64,000 nt of DNA from Heterobasidion occidentale (GCA_039111635.1 JBCAQO010000017.1:62001-126000); one strand, 5' to 3'; counted from the first letter of the stretch, positions 1 to 12,778 are shown. Numbers and translations are program-made. Notes: a model not told the origin generated them from the letters alone.

Positions 1-417
1 ACCTGAACCGTCTCGTGTTTTATGGGGCAGTAGAGAACCCCGCCGGGTAATAGGGGGCGGATCTAGCTTTTCTATGTTCACGCGAGTCTCCCAGTCTGGG
101 TCTCCCAAGCAGCCAACGAGCAGGCCTTTACAACGTGTGTGGGTCCAGGAAGTGGCAGATTTAGAGATCGAACCGCATCTCCGGAATTTTGATGGAATAG
201 GAGACAAGGATTGGCCCTCAAAGGCATGAGCTGTCTGTTTACGACGGCGGTTCATGTACACATGCTTGAGGCAACAGGAGATCAGGAACACAAGGGGGAT
301 AGCGAGGAGGACCAAGACGAGCAGCAGATCATGTTCTCGATTCGGAGTGGTCGAAGAACGGCGGTGGACATGAAAGTGCCAGGGTCCGGAGCGATAGGCT
401 GAGCGGACGAGTATCGA
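1..417 (-). CDS. Partial membrane-protein exon at left edge
   Basis: An uninterrupted minus-strand frame runs from about 417 to the window edge (about 139 codons, no stop). It begins after a possible splice acceptor (tttag on the minus strand at 418-422). It encodes a Ser/Arg-rich stretch, one clear hydrophobic segment of about 20 residues starting LLLVLVLLAIPLV, a basic stop-transfer sequence (MNRRRK) and then a polar tail containing GCLGDPDWETRV. This is the layout of a single-pass membrane protein. The family is not recognised. The 5' exon(s) would lie in 420-680, where a short hydrophobic ORF is present, but the join is not certain; the 3' end is outside the window. Codon texture resembles the intact host genes to the right. 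Confidence 0.4.
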
Positions 418-933
418 CTAAACACGAGAAGACTGATGACCGCGAATTGACGCATGATAAAGGCAGACGACAAGATGCTCATACTTTGTAGTACAAAGTA
501 CGGTTGAACGTATAGGAGGAGGGTCACGTGGCGACGAAGCAAAACATCATATGTGAAGTTCAAAGCTTTCTCAGAATATGTTCCTCGGTCTGGCGCGCCA
601 TTCTCAACAATAGAGAAACATAATATTTTGGATCTGTGTCGAACCTTCATGGAACAGTCACACTGAGCATAGAGCCTCACGTATCATACACATCAAGCCT
701 GAAGCGGCTTTGAAAACTGGTCATCGTCACTTGGGATTGATGGTATATTAGGGCCGAGCGCATCAAAGAGAAAAAGTCTGGCCAGATGTCCAGACACGTC
801 CAGACTGTCTCGCCGATGTGCTCTGTGTAGACGCTCCATTAGAGTTGATAGGCCACAAATGAGCAAGCAAATCGCGCCATGTACTGTCGATGACCTTTTG
901 TAAACAAAGGCCTTGTCTAGCAGAACCCACAGC

Positions 934-1693
934 TTACAGCTGTTTGCGGTACATAGGGCGCGGCGCGTTTTCTCAGGATTTTGTCGATTTTTGTACCATA
1001 GCACAGAACAGCCATAGCTCTCTAAATACTGACTCAATGATGATGAATCTTAGTTTGTTGGCCTTGCATTGAGTATCTGCAGGGCATGAACTTAGTCTCG
1101 GTGTGATTTGGTCTATTTTTGAGGTTCGTGGAAAATGCACCCTGTCGGACACTGCGCGCACCGTTGAAGCCTCGTTTTGAGCGGTAGAGGTCCAAAATTG
1201 ATATATGTTGGTCTTGAAAGGTATCCCGAGGGCGCCAGGTAAAGTTTTCGCTATGTTTTGAAGGACACCGCTGCTTTGTCTAAAATTTGCAAGTGTCACA
1301 ACCTAGTTGGCGGTGTGACGTCATCAGGATCTTTGCCTCACCACCACCATCCTTCGACTGCAATCCCTTTTCCCTTTGTCATCATGACCTGGTGCCCTCG
1401 GGATACCTTTCAAGACCAACATATATCAATTTTGGACCTCTACCGCTCAAAACGAGGCTTCAACGGTGCGCGCAGTGTCCGACAGGGTGCATTTTCCACC
1501 AACCTCAAAAATATACCAAATCCCACCGAGACTGAGTTCATGCCCTGCAGATACTCAATGCAAGGCCAACAAACTAAGATTCATCATCATTGAGTCAGTA
1601 TTTAGAGAGCTATGGCTGTTCTGTGCTATGGTACAAAAATCGACAAAATCCTGAGAAAACGCGCCGCGCCCTATGTACCGCAAACAGCTGTAA
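934..1693. repeat. Long inverted repeat, 307-bp arms
   Basis: Positions 934-1240 and 1387-1693 are reverse complements of each other over 307 bp, with about five mismatches seen by eye, around a 146-bp unique spacer (1241-1386). The outer ends are ttacagctgtttgcgg and its complement; the inner ends are at ccaggt/acctgg. Short ORFs inside are shadows of the palindrome. No target-site duplication was found at the ends. A transcript crossing it would fold into a long hairpin. Confidence 0.9.
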
Positions 1694-3150
1694 AAGATGT
1701 GCGCGGTTTGCGGAAAGTTGAGACGAAATGAGCGTCTAGAATAGCAATCACATACGTGGGTCAACTTCCTGAGGAGTGATCCGAGGCGTGTCACCTTGAA
1801 GGAGTGATCACCGCGCGTGGAGGAAACCCAATACAAGAAACTTGAGCGCGCTGTGTGCAATATCTGCTGATGGCATGTCAATCCATCGGTTGTTTGGTAC
1901 AAAATAACCGAAAGGAGGTTCTGGCGCAGCGCTGATGACGATCCCAAACAAAGACAACGGAGACAGCGAGAGTCATAGGGTTCGAGAGCGTCGAGGGAAG
2001 GAACAGTTTGCGATGTCGGATTCATCACGCGTCCGTGATACCGCGATGGGGGCGGTGTGCCTCCAGGCTGTGCTTTTGATCCTCAAGCATCTACATGAGG
2101 ACAATCTATAAGTAACGGGCGGCAGGAGTGGGCAAAGTGGTCAGTGGGCGCCCAAGGGGATCTATGAATTGACCGAGAGACGTGTCTGTTCGCCGGACGG
2201 GCGTCGGAAGCGCGCCATTGAATTGGGACGAGGTCGGGCCTGGTCGGGCCGGGACTGGGAGCGATGTGACAGGGCGTGGGTTTGTGTGGGTCTGCGTGAG
2301 TGTTTGCGCAGAGACGCCATTCATGCTCCAGGCAGCGATGGCAGCCCGGGCTCGGCACAAGGGCGCTCGGAAGCCCTGTTTGGCGATGTGTTATCTGGTA
2401 TGTCCTAGTGCGAACGGAAGGGGGAAAACCCCGGCGCGCGTTTCGAGACGAGGGGACAGGGGCCTGCCATTTGCAGTGGACGATTGTGCGTGCGGATCTT
2501 TTATCGATCTAGGATGTAGACGCGGGACGTGTGCATGGATGACGACGCAAGGTGGCTTACGCGGTGGGCGTCTCGCGCATAGGTGGGTGAGCATGCGCAC
2601 TCCGAGGAAGAGAGTGATGGGTCGAGGCAAGGGAGGGTCATGGGGGCGGGTGTGGATGTATGTGGCAGGAAGGGGCCGGGGTGGATGTGGACTGGGGGGA
2701 GGAGGGGGTCACACGGGGCGAAGATCGGGGAAGGGAGTGTGGGACGGTCGGGGCACGCTGCGGCCACGTTGGCGGGGTCGGTTGGAAGGACGCAAATCCT
2801 GCGACACATCTGTGCCGGATTTGCGGCTTCTTTCGCAAGGGGGGGTAGATCTGGCGTGCAGACTGCGAGTCAGCCCCCGCACAGGGTCGGATCTGGGTGG
2901 GGGCAAAGGGGCGCGCAGGGAAATGGAAGGCGCGGCACACGTGAAGCCGCGAGCAGGCGCTGTGAGCGCGGCAAACAAGCAAGAACCCGGATGCTCGACT
3001 GCCAGATCGGGCGAGGTTATGGAGCCGAAGGACGCTTTCCGCTCGTGTCTGCGCGCGCGGGGGGCGATGGGATCGTCTCTGCGACGAACCCGTGGCCCTC
3101 CTCTGACGTCTCCACTCGCATCTCGCGCCTCTTCGCACCCCAACAGCGCC
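1694..3150. other. GC-rich intergenic region upstream of C2H2 gene
   Basis: No supported gene. A 358-codon open frame here (2182-3258) has low-complexity Gly/Arg composition, overlaps equally long frames on both strands and runs into the promoter and first exon of the next gene, so it is treated as a by-product of GC-rich sequence. The stretch is G-rich on + between about 2400 and 3000 and probably holds the upstream regulatory region of the C2H2 gene. Confidence 0.5.
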
Positions 3151-3153
3151 CTC

Positions 3154-3159
3154 TATATA
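3154..3159 (+). promoter_or_regulatory. TATA box of C2H2 gene
   Basis: TATATA in ctctatatag lies 35 bp before the ATG at 3194 and is followed by a pyrimidine-rich CT tract, the usual fungal core-promoter arrangement. The spacing implies a very short 5' leader. Confidence 0.5.
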
Positions 3160-3193
3160 GTACCACCCCGTCCCCCCCTCCCCCCTCTCCCCA

Positions 3194-4480
3194 ATGCCTC
3201 TCCATCCTCCCAGCTCCCTCGTCTCGCTTCCCAGCATCCACGAGCTCTACCCCGGTAAATCTCCGTGCCCCCCCTTGCCCTGCAGCGCCCCCTCCCCCCC
3301 CCACACACTGACCCCGATCGCTAGAACATCTCTTACAGCACGACCACCCCCCGCAACACCATCTGCCCCCCGCATCTCTTCATGATCCCCATATCGTCCG
3401 TGTGAGTGTCCTCCCTCTCCCCTGATCCCATTCATCTTCTAATCCGCCCGTCTGCAGGATCACATCGAGAAGGGGGATCATCGTCCACCCGTTCCTTCAG
3501 AACATCATCTCGATGGTCCTCTGATCCCCCGACCACCCCATCAGATTGCCCACCAATTCGAAGCTGGCTCTCTCGAGACACCGTATACTTACCCGCCTCC
3601 AAGCTACGCTTCGCACGCCCCGCGCGCTGCCCGCCCATATGTCCCGACTCTCAGACCGTCGTACTCCTTCGACGTTCTCCGTCCTGATCCCTCGCGCTCT
3701 TCTTTAGAATGCGTTGCAACCAGCACAACGACGGGAAGAAATCTCCCCCATCGTCCTCATGCCCAGTCTTCTGCTCTCGCTTTTCGTATTCCCTCGCCCC
3801 AGCCAGAGTCTGATCCCGTTCACACCCACATGCCTGTCTCCCGCGACATCCGCGACGACCGGAGACACCACCCACACGGTCATTACTGTGCGCCGGAAGA
3901 GGCTTCTAATGTACTAGCCAACTCCTCTACAGCCGGCCGCCGCTCGCCGTCTCTGGGCGCGACCAGTGACCACAGCGCCTCTGCGGACAAAGCTGCCGAT
4001 GGCGGGAAGCGCCACACTTGCCCCCATTGCTCCAAGCGCTTCAACCGACCGAGCAGTCTGGGCATCCATGTGAACACCCACACCGGAGCTAAACGTAAGG
4101 CTCGACCTATAACGCACCTGCGCCCTCTCACTCACTTCGTCCGTCTCGCAGCGTTTGTCTGCCCACACCCTGGGTGTGGCCGCGCATTCAACGTGAATTC
4201 CAACATGCGTCGTCACCACCGCAACCATTCGTCATCCGTCTCGAGCAGCATCTCTGCCACCACCTCTCCGACGTCGATGGCGTCACCTTTGCCCTCGGCC
4301 TCTGCCCTTCACATCATTCGCTATCCATCTCCCGACTCGCACCATTACAGCAATGATCCGGACAGGTACAGAGACCCAGGGTGGGACGGGCGGAAGCGAG
4401 CTCTATCCTGGGAGTCATACATGCCTGGTCAGCATTCTAGTGGCCACGGCAGACCCGGCTACCCTTACCCATATCAGTGA
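3194..4480 (+). CDS. C2H2 zinc-finger protein, probable transcription factor (4 exons)
   Basis: Proposed exons 3194-3254, 3325-3401, 3458-4094 and 4152-4480 give a 367-residue protein. Introns are 70, 56 and 57 nt with GTAAAT, GTGAGT and GTAAGG donors; the first two have ctgac/ctaat branch-like sites. The frame is only open if exon 2 begins at 3325, giving the join LYPEHLLQ. Two tandem C2H2 fingers sit near residues 232-286: CPHCSKRFNRPSSLGIHVNTH, then the linker TGAKPF, then CPHPGCGRAFNVNSNMRRHH. The last intron splits the inter-finger linker. The rest is Pro/Ser/His-rich and probably disordered. Two fingers with a TGEKP-like linker imply sequence-specific DNA binding in the nucleus; targets cannot be read from sequence. 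No frameshift or stop was seen. Confidence 0.9.
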
Positions 4481-6242
4481 TTGTCCTCTGGCCTCGCGTT
4501 TGTTCTCCCCTTCCGCACTCGTTTGCTTTCTTGCAGCCTGGTTATCGAAGCTTTGTGCGATCGCTTATGCATGCTGTCTTGTTCACTGCTTATCCTCACG
4601 ACCGAACGTATCATCCAATCACATCGCTTTCGCTCACCTGTCTTCGCATAGGCAATATGCCAAAGATGCTTCGCACGAGTTCGCCTCACATGCCCGAAGA
4701 CACCGACTCTGCCTGGCAACCCACCGGGGGAGCTTGGTACGCTCTCGGCCACTATCATATACGGTACAATGGACTGGGTTTTTGGTCTTACGCGCAGTAG
4801 TCCTGTACCGTTAGTGACTTCACGAAGCCCTGCATCGCTGTCGAGTTATGCTTCAAATTATCGACTTTTGAATTTCTCGTCGCGGAGTGTTCATTTTGAA
4901 CACCAGTCTCGAGTCCGACTCAGCGCATCAATACATCGCAACAGCAAGTTGGTGCGATGGGCTCGGTGGACCGCGTCGGTCCTTTTCCATATACGCGCTG
5001 ATTGTCGCGTACGCTGACAGGAGCATGGGAGGGTCATCCTCCCCTTCTTCCAGAAGTGCACGCTCGATAAGTGACCAATACAGATCAAAGAAACTGAGAT
5101 GGGTGCTTCCTCTATTTGATATCAGAGAAACGATAATTTCCTCGCACGCGACAATGATGCTCTCTACCACCTAGCCGGCCATGATTGCTGCAGCTGATAC
5201 AGACTCAAGGGACAAAGTACTGCCTCGATATTTGGTCGGTGACAAGCGAGCGGTACGCTTGACAATCGCCTTGGTATTCGAAAAGCTCAAATTTGCACTC
5301 TGATAAGAGCACCCCGAAACTCGTGGACCTCGCGACGCCGACCGATAATTGATCGTCCATCGTTAGATCCCTCTTGTGAGCTGGGGCATCCGGTAGTCGC
5401 GCGTTTCACCTATTGAAAATCCCCAGTGAGTACACAATCCCAGTACTCTGCCGGGGTTACTCGCGGCGTAGAGCTGGAGAAATGGGTACAGCATGATGTC
5501 ATGGGACTGTCCGGAGTGTCGGCAGAGCCGCGCGAGGGTCTATAGATCCGTACATTTATGAGGGTCGTCTGGGTGAACGCTTAATGAGAGCACGCGACGG
5601 GCAGGCGTTTCGGATCCATGCGGTCAAAGAGCGAGGAGGATTGGCGAGGATTTGCCTTGAGATTCAGGCCCAGAAATGTCCACCAGCTGCAGGGGGTCAG
5701 ATGGGCACAGACCTGAAGCGATGTGAGCTCGGCGCGTGTGGGTGTGGGCGCAGCTGAGTGCAGGGGCCGGCTACTACGCAAAGTTCCGAAGCGCGCTGCA
5801 GGTCGCTAACGAGAGCGCCAATCTGCACGCCATGGCTTGCGGCGCAGACAACATGCCACGTTCGGCCAGTGGCGGGGGCCGTGGCGCGAACGCGAACGCG
5901 AACGTTGAAGAGGATAGAAGAGAGAGTGGGAGAGAGGCATACCACGGGATAAATGATTTATGTAAAGGGTTACATAAATGAGGCTTCTTCCAGGGCTGTC
6001 GCGAGGGCTCCCGCTCGCGCAGCTTTTAGGCTTCATCCTCGCCGTCGACGCTGATGAGCAGACATCGCTCAGCCCGACGGTCTTGACCACCCCACCCACC
6101 CCCCGTCGTCGCTGTTGCCTCAGTTCGACTCTCTACGCCGCTGGACGGAGGACCACTAGCACAGACTTTGTCGACCGGCACCCACGCTCATTCCACCTCG
6201 ACGCTCGACCCGACCTCGCGCTGCCCCGACCCGTCGAGCACG
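4481..6242. other. Intergenic region between the two intact host genes
   Basis: Holds the 3' UTR of the C2H2 gene and the upstream region of the next gene. The open frames on both strands are short, overlap each other and show no domain, splice pattern or periodicity. A CT-rich stretch at about 6130-6240 immediately precedes the next ATG and is a likely 5' leader/promoter. No TATA box is evident. Confidence 0.5.
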
Positions 6243-9040
6243 ATGTTGTTCTCCACCGCTGCCCCCGGTAAATCAAAGGCGTCCGTCCCTTTCCTCCTCG
6301 AATCCTTCCCCGCCCCGCCCTCCCACATCCCCACGAGCCCTCGCCCCGCCTCGAACCCGCCCCCGTCCCTTCCGCCATCCACGCCGTTGCCTCCGCTTCC
6401 CGGCCCTTCTCCCATCGACGAGCGCGAGACCCGCATGCTCATCTCCGCCTCTCGCTCCCGTCGTGCGTCGAAGATATCCCTCTCCTCTGCTTCCTCTTCC
6501 ACTTCCCTTTCGGAGCCGTTGGCTCTAATGACTGCGACGATCAACGCCTTTCCCCCTGCCGTGCCCGCTTCTCCTACTCCCAGCACGCACACATTTGGTC
6601 CTATCCACTCTCGCACACACTCCATTGCTTCCGTCTCTGCCAAATCCGTTCGCTCTGTTTCTTCTTTTGGCACCCCTTCGCGACCTATCCCGGCCCGCAC
6701 CTCCCTCTCTGCTCGTAGCCAGTCCTCTGTTGACCAGGAGCAGATACGCACCCTCACCGCGACCACCAGCGCGGCTGACGGGGACGACCTCGCTGCAATC
6801 GCTCGTATGTCTCTGGACCATGTCCCTCGAGCGACGCCTTCCCCCATGCCGCACTCTGACGCGGAATTCGATGATACCGCACTCACTGCCCCGACGGCCG
6901 GTGTCGAAGAATCCATCTCGTCTATAGACATGCGCGATCTCCCTGCGCTTCAAGACGACGACCTCGACCTCGACTCGACAGCCCAAGCGCTTCACCTCGA
7001 GATGCGCGCCGCTCGCTCCAAGAGTCGTCTCCACAAGTCTCGCATCGAGCAGACGGCGGCTAGGATGCGCAATCACAGCACTCCAAACGCGCGGTCCCTG
7101 TCGTCCGAAACAGTCTCCTCTTCTCCCATTTCGACTCCGCGCAAGCGCCATGCATCCCAGCCGGGAGGAGATAGTCGAGCATCGAGTCCGGACATTTCGA
7201 CCATCCTCGCCTCTACTCCACGGCCACGTTACCGTTCCTCATCCTTGGCGCGATCTCTCTCTAGGTCGCGTTCGCAGAAGCCTACAAAGACAGTTGGGCA
7301 TGCATCTCTGCCTGCATCGCGACGCACAAGCGCGGCCACGACTTCGACTCCCAAGCGACAGAGCCACGGCTCCGCCATTCGTCTGCCAACTAGCGAGCTC
7401 GCGTACCTGAATAGCGAGACGGCGAGCGAAGACTGGAACGAGGACTCGTTCGTGGAAGATTACGGCGTGGTCATCCGTGGCGGGGACGGGCTTGGGAAAA
7501 TTGACCTGCCAGAGAGTGACGGGCATGATTCGGACTCAAGCCTTGATCTCCATACGCCGTTGCCGTGAGTCTTGACGTTGACTTCCTTCTGGCAGCACAC
7601 TTTGATACGCGAGTGTAGTAACCTCATGTTGCGCGATGGTATGCTCTCGCCGCATTCCAAGATTCTTCCTCAAAACTTCCGCACATCCTCGCCGATGCCT
7701 CCCATGCTGGACGGGAGACCTGGAAGTACTCTCAGTGTGGCTTCTGGTGAGTGTGATGTCGCTGTAGGATAATGCCTGTCTTGACTGTCAACCTTAGCAA
7801 CCGGTTCGATCATGACCAAGTCTGGTATCTTCAAAGACGAGCGTGATACCGTACAGCGGAGGACAAGGCACAAGGACGGGCGGCTCTTGCGAGGAGGTAT
7901 CGGCCTTACGACAGGTCTCGGTTGGAGCGATAGGTGAGTGCGACCGCTTCATATTTCGGCTCTGAGGCTGATATCGTCATCAGCGAGGACGAGGACGCTC
8001 CTTCGCCCTTGACCAAACGGTTATCGTCCCTCGGTCTCTCCCGGCAGTCGTCACTGTCTTCTCTTCGCGCATCGCACCCCCTGTCCCGCTCATATAGCGG
8101 TGAAGACGCGCCGTACAAAGGTCGCCTCAAAGGTTATTCGTCGTTACCACCGACATCCTGGCAAGCTCGTCCCAACGGCCAGCGCGCGAGCTCGAGCACA
8201 TCATCCCTCGACATTTCAGGATCGTCCACTCCGCTACGTCCATCTGGTATGCGGTTTTCGGAGCCGAATCCGGGTATTCTCACCATCGCCCTTGACGGAT
8301 CAAAGGACAAGGACTCTGACATGTGGACGCCGTCCACCGCGTCCACCTTGAGCCTTTCTGTTCCAGCTACCCCTGAAGGCGCTGACTCGCCGCACAGACT
8401 GTGGGATCGTGATAAAATCCTCCCTCCTTTGCCGCGCAGGATGGGCTCAACGGCTAGCCTTCGATACTCATCCCGCCCTGATCCCAGGCTGAAAGCAGAG
8501 AGCACAAGTACGTTACAGTCTAACCGTGCGACACGTCCAGAGTCGCCTGCATCGTCCTCTTCATCTGTCGGCGCGTCGATGGGCCATATCGCTCCGGTCA
8601 CACCACAAGCTTCGACATCTCGGGTCTTGCCCGCGCGTCGTCCTTCTATGACCCCTCGTCCACTCCGTCTCACCGCGTCATTATCTACTAGCATGCAGCC
8701 CGGTGAGCCCACCCCGAAAGCTGGGACGCCCTCTGGGAACAGTCGAAGCCTCCACGCTCAACAGCGTTTGAGAGCGGTATCAGGGCCACCATCACCTGCT
8801 TCTCGGCATGGGCGTGCTTGGTCTCCACAAAGTGCCCCTCCAGTTCCCGTAGTTGATGCAAGATACAGCCTATCAACGCCTTCTCACACACCACCTACAT
8901 CGCCGCCGGGGTCGGCGCCACTGGCCGATGCGCCAAGAAAGCCACGGACGGGAACTGGGATGGTGTATCGCAAGAGTTCGACGACCGCCCTGTCTCAGAC
9001 TCGAATGCGGATGCCTTCAACAGTCGGATACCATGGATAA
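6243..9040 (+). CDS. Ser/Pro-rich protein of unknown function (4 exons, 880 aa)
   Basis: Proposed exons 6243-7564, 7619-7746, 7798-7933 and 7984-9040 join in phase to an 880-residue protein. Introns are 54, 51 and 50 nt, all with GTGAGT donors. The start at 6243 (MLFSTAAPG) is preferred over earlier in-frame alternatives because it follows the CT-rich leader. The product is strongly Ser/Pro/Thr-rich with many RSRS/SLSRS-type runs, consistent with a disordered, phosphorylated protein. Two segments look structured and conserved: LPPLPGPSPIDERETRML near the N terminus, and the exon 2-3 block containing NLMLRDGMLSPHSKILP and KSGIFKDERDTVQRR followed by GIGLTTGLGWSDSEDEDAPS. There are no membrane segments or catalytic motifs. 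It resembles a family of basidiomycete hypothetical proteins, but no function is claimed. Confidence 0.88.
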
Positions 9041-11750
9041 AGATGCGACGGCGATTCTCATCTTTCTTTTTCTTCTGTCGTGTATCTTGATATGAGCCAC
9101 ATTACAATATTGATCTGTCCGCTCGTTGTATTCTCTTGTTAGTGTGTCGGTTGATCCTTGGCGGCTACTCCTCCACTTTCTAAATATCTTTACACCATCC
9201 ACAATGCATGTTCATAGGATCTTGCCCTTCTCGATACCTCTTAGCGTAGCCACGTGCATCTGGATTAAATGTTTGTCTGATACCCACTCGTTTTTGTTTC
9301 TATGTATGCACGAGAGAGTGTTTGTGACGAGACAAGGCACGCCGGAGCTTTGCTCCATTGATTTTTGATTTAACATTGTGCTGCTCACAATGACTATCGA
9401 GTTTAAACAAATATTTGCATGGTTGTAATCGACCCGCTACGAGCTGGCGTGCTCAACCTGAAGCGTGGCTATGAGCTCATTTTTTATGAGTTCATTTTTC
9501 ACTGAAATTCGAACATGTCATCAGCACTCCTTACTATGAGGGGACAATAATATAGCATGGCCCTCCATGCATCGCCTGGTCCCGTAAGAGTTGCAGGTAT
9601 GGGTTTGTATTTGTTCACATTCTGGCAGCCGTTGTATTGTTTGTTGGTGTCAGAGTTTACGAGGCTGACTAATAGAAGCGCAAGCAAATGAGTGACTTAG
9701 TGCGTGTGGACAACAACTATGAAGGTCCGCATTGGACAAATTTAAGAATCGCTCGTACCTACTGCCAGAATGTACGAGAAGTAGCCAGATCATGCCCGAT
9801 CCTGCGAATTCTTCCCATTTCTCCACTGATCTGTTGAGCCGGGCTGCTAAAACATACACCCGAGTGATCTTGGATCAGCCGGATTTGGCCGTGCACTCCT
9901 AAGTACTCTGTTCCAACAATGACTGTCAGCGATCTTGCATGATCTAGCATTTTTGCCCTCTCATGTTTGTTACACTGACCTCCAACCAACATCCAATCAA
10001 CTCCTGGAATCTAGCAGATTGTTGCAAGAGGCCTCAACAACTTATGCCCCACAATCTCCAATTGCTAATCTCACCAGCACTATGGCTCAGCCTCCTCCAA
10101 CGCCTGCCTGCCCTCTCTCTCTAGTCTCCATCTAGCATCTGTACCACTTCACTGTGATGCTACCCTCTCTCCTCTGCTCTTCTCTACCCTCAAAAACTGC
10201 TTCCTGGTCTGTCTCATATTGCATAGTCTCTCACTTATGCCACAGACAGACAAGCCTTGACTGTACAGTACATTCCAAGGTTGTCATGTTTGAACATGTT
10301 TTTCTGCGATGCTCGGCCGATTGTGGTTTGTACTTTCACCCTCTTTTTTTTCCATCTTGGCTGACATCCAAAATCAGGCCATCTGTGGTCCCTTTAAAAT
10401 TGCGCCCACTATTTTTCTCACACCTGTGCCCTCTGTGAATCCCCTGAGCGAGTATTCCTGACGCTCAATTGCTGCTCTCGTGTCTCTTACCCCCATGCTT
10501 ACTAGTCCACAGTACCGTGGATGCCACTTCCACTCTATGAGCGCTTTCGCTGCATATCTCAACACTGTCGCTGTAAGCATTTCACTGTCCTCAGCAGGAA
10601 TCTCAGTCTAGGTACAACTCACCCACAGCATGTAAGTCCAGATATACTCCAATGTCCTGCTGTCCCAGTGTCTCACAATAGTGTTGTCAAATAACCCTGG
10701 GGAGGCTCGCAAGCTTTGCAGATGTGATCACACATGGTGGTCCCACAGCCTCCCATCCATTGTACTAGTGTTGCAGTGAGGAATGGTTTCACTTCTAGAT
10801 ACGATTGGGGTTTCCTGTTTTTCCGGATGTACCTAGTGTTCGTTTGATTTCTGTTCTAGGTGATACCTATATGCTTTGGCACAATACACAGATGTTGGTC
10901 AATGGGTTAGGCAGTCGTGACAATATCCTGAGATATTTAGAGAATTTCTGTAGTGGCGCCGGACCACTAACAGCATCAAAACGCGTAGAGGATGAAAGTA
11001 ACTAGATAAGCAAGAGTTCTTTGTGATTCTAGCTGCTGAGAGGTCCTCCACAGACTGAAGGTCGAATTACTAGATCATCTAGTAACCCTTCAAGCCTTGA
11101 AGTGAGTCTCCAACTGATATCACTCAAAGAACTAAGCAGACACTGACTGACTGACTGAAAGTAAAGTGAAGGGGTAAAATCTCCTTGCCTTAGACAGGGA
11201 GATTCAGCCTCCTTATATACTATTTCAAGTGGGAAACTACTTCCTAGTATATACAGGCTGATGAGAGTCATTATGAGTCACAAGGAATAGTTTAGAAACC
11301 AATAGATCAAGGAGGAAAGTAGGAGAACTGAGTAGAAATCAAAAGAAATGCCTGGAATCTGGGTAAATAGTTAAGCAGGCCCTCTGAGAACTGTACAGAA
11401 CCTTCTTCCTATCACCAAGGAACTACCTGGAACTTTTCCTCTAGTCATCCTTCTTCATTATTCCACCAGCATTCCTCTTCTTTCTGCTTGTTTCTCCTGT
11501 TTTCTTCTCCATTTCTCCTGTTTCTTTCCTTGTTGTGTCAGAGTCTAGCCCATTCTAAAATAGAATCAAGGCTTGAGAAACGGTCCAGAAGCGAAATCTA
11601 AGCATGAAAAGGGGTAGGAAACTAAGTATAATAGGTAAAAGACTCGAAAAATATGTAGAAAATCGGAATTAAAGGTCCCTTCCATTCCAAGTTGTTTTCC
11701 CTCTCTTCCTTTGATTCAGATATTCTGTTCCCTCTTCTATTATCACTATC
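9041..11750. other. Gene-poor, AT-richer transition to repeats
   Basis: No supported gene. 9041-9500 is likely the 3' UTR and flank of the preceding gene. From about 10.0 kb base composition becomes AT-richer and the short frames are interrupted. Around 11,000-11,600 the minus strand has a TATA-like stretch (agtatataagg) and a short run of cagt repeats, resembling the promoter part of an LTR. No matching partner, TG..CA ends or target duplication could be fixed, so no element is named. Confidence 0.4.
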
Positions 11751-11759
11751 AAGTGCCTA

Positions 11760-12778
11760 ACAATGTCCAAGTGCGACATCCACGGCGTGGTTTGCCGACA
11801 AGGCCAATCTCGTGCCCTTCCAGCCGCATTGGCATCCTCAAGATGCTGGGGATGGCTTTCGAGGGCAAGCCAATTTTCTTGATGGATGAGGTGGGTATCG
11901 GGAAGACGTTGCAGGTAGTTGGTGTCATCGCCATGCTGGCCTACTACCACAAGTTTTGGAACGATGAGCATGACTACCCTGGAGTGTTCGGTAGGTGTCA
12001 AGTCGTTGTGTCACCGTTCACTCAATCTGACAAGTCTCTTAGCAGGAAAAAGGTTCCCTGGAGAGTTGGGAGGAATCCCCAATCTCCCCACCCTCATTAT
12101 CTTCCCCGCGTTGCTACAGGACCAGTGGCGCTCCGAAGTGCAAAAGTACCTCAAACTGCACTCGTTCGACATGCTGCCCTATGTGGGGACATTGACCACA
12201 AGGCCAGACTACTGGCAGATGGTGACGAAGGACGTGGTTCATGAGCCAGGTCACTGGATTGTCATTGCGATGTATTCGGTAAGTATTGCCATTGTTCCCT
12301 TCTCCATCACAGTACTGTAAGAGCTGACTCACACATCATAGGCCATGGCATCGGATCTCAAGACCGTCTGGGCGCCGAGTAACAAAAGTCCTTGTGTCTT
12401 CAACAAGCCCACTCCCATGGGCAAGGACAGACTCTCCAAGACCGCCTTCACGCACGAGTATCTCGTCCTTGGCAATGACGAGGTGCATCACACGCGAAAG
12501 ATAAACAGGACGTGGGTGGCGGTATTTCAACTGTGGGTCTGCTTGCAGATCCCTATCGCAATCACGGTGACGCCCATCTTCATGGGCCTGACGGTGAGGC
12601 GCTTCATTGCAGTCTCATTCCATTATGCTCATCACACTTTTGCCCAGGACTTGTGGAACATATGCCATATCCTTGGCATCAAGCAGTTCATTGAGGAAGA
12701 AGATCTCCTGCTGGAGATGGTTGCGGACGTCACCCGGGTGCAGCAGCTGGACCACAAGGCAGTGCGCAAGGTGGATGC
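11760..12778 (+). pseudogene. SNF2-type helicase gene fragment, truncated by LTR
   Basis: Four exon-like blocks (about 11760-11990, 12044-12279, 12345-12591, 12648-12778) with GT..AG introns between them encode the N-terminal half of an SNF2-family helicase core. A Walker A-like motif I reads MDEVGIGKTLQ. Next come LIIFPALLQDQWRSE (motif Ia region) and a motif III-like IAITVTPI, where TATP is usual. After it comes DLWNICHILGIKQF, as in fungal SNF2 proteins. A one-base frameshift at about 11835 separates an ADKANLVPFQPHWH frame from LKMLGMAFEGKP. The coding stretch stops abruptly at 12778, where a chromovirus LTR begins; the DExH box region is poorly preserved and the C-terminal helicase lobe is absent. 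Such genes are often multicopy in repeat-rich Agaricomycete regions. Confidence 0.75.

Noticed and set aside
282..680. 132-codon minus-strand ORF as a gene
   Set aside because: The downstream membrane-protein frame (1-417) is a different frame with better protein features; this ORF probably covers only part of an upstream exon.
2182..3258. 358-codon open frame on + (and comparable frames on other strands)
   Set aside because: GC-rich, low-complexity Gly/Arg product, competing frames of similar length, and it overlaps the TATA box and first exon of the C2H2 gene in another frame.
11000..11600. A Copia-type solo LTR
   Set aside because: TATA-like and leader-like sequence is present on minus, but no TG..CA ends, second copy or target duplication could be defined.
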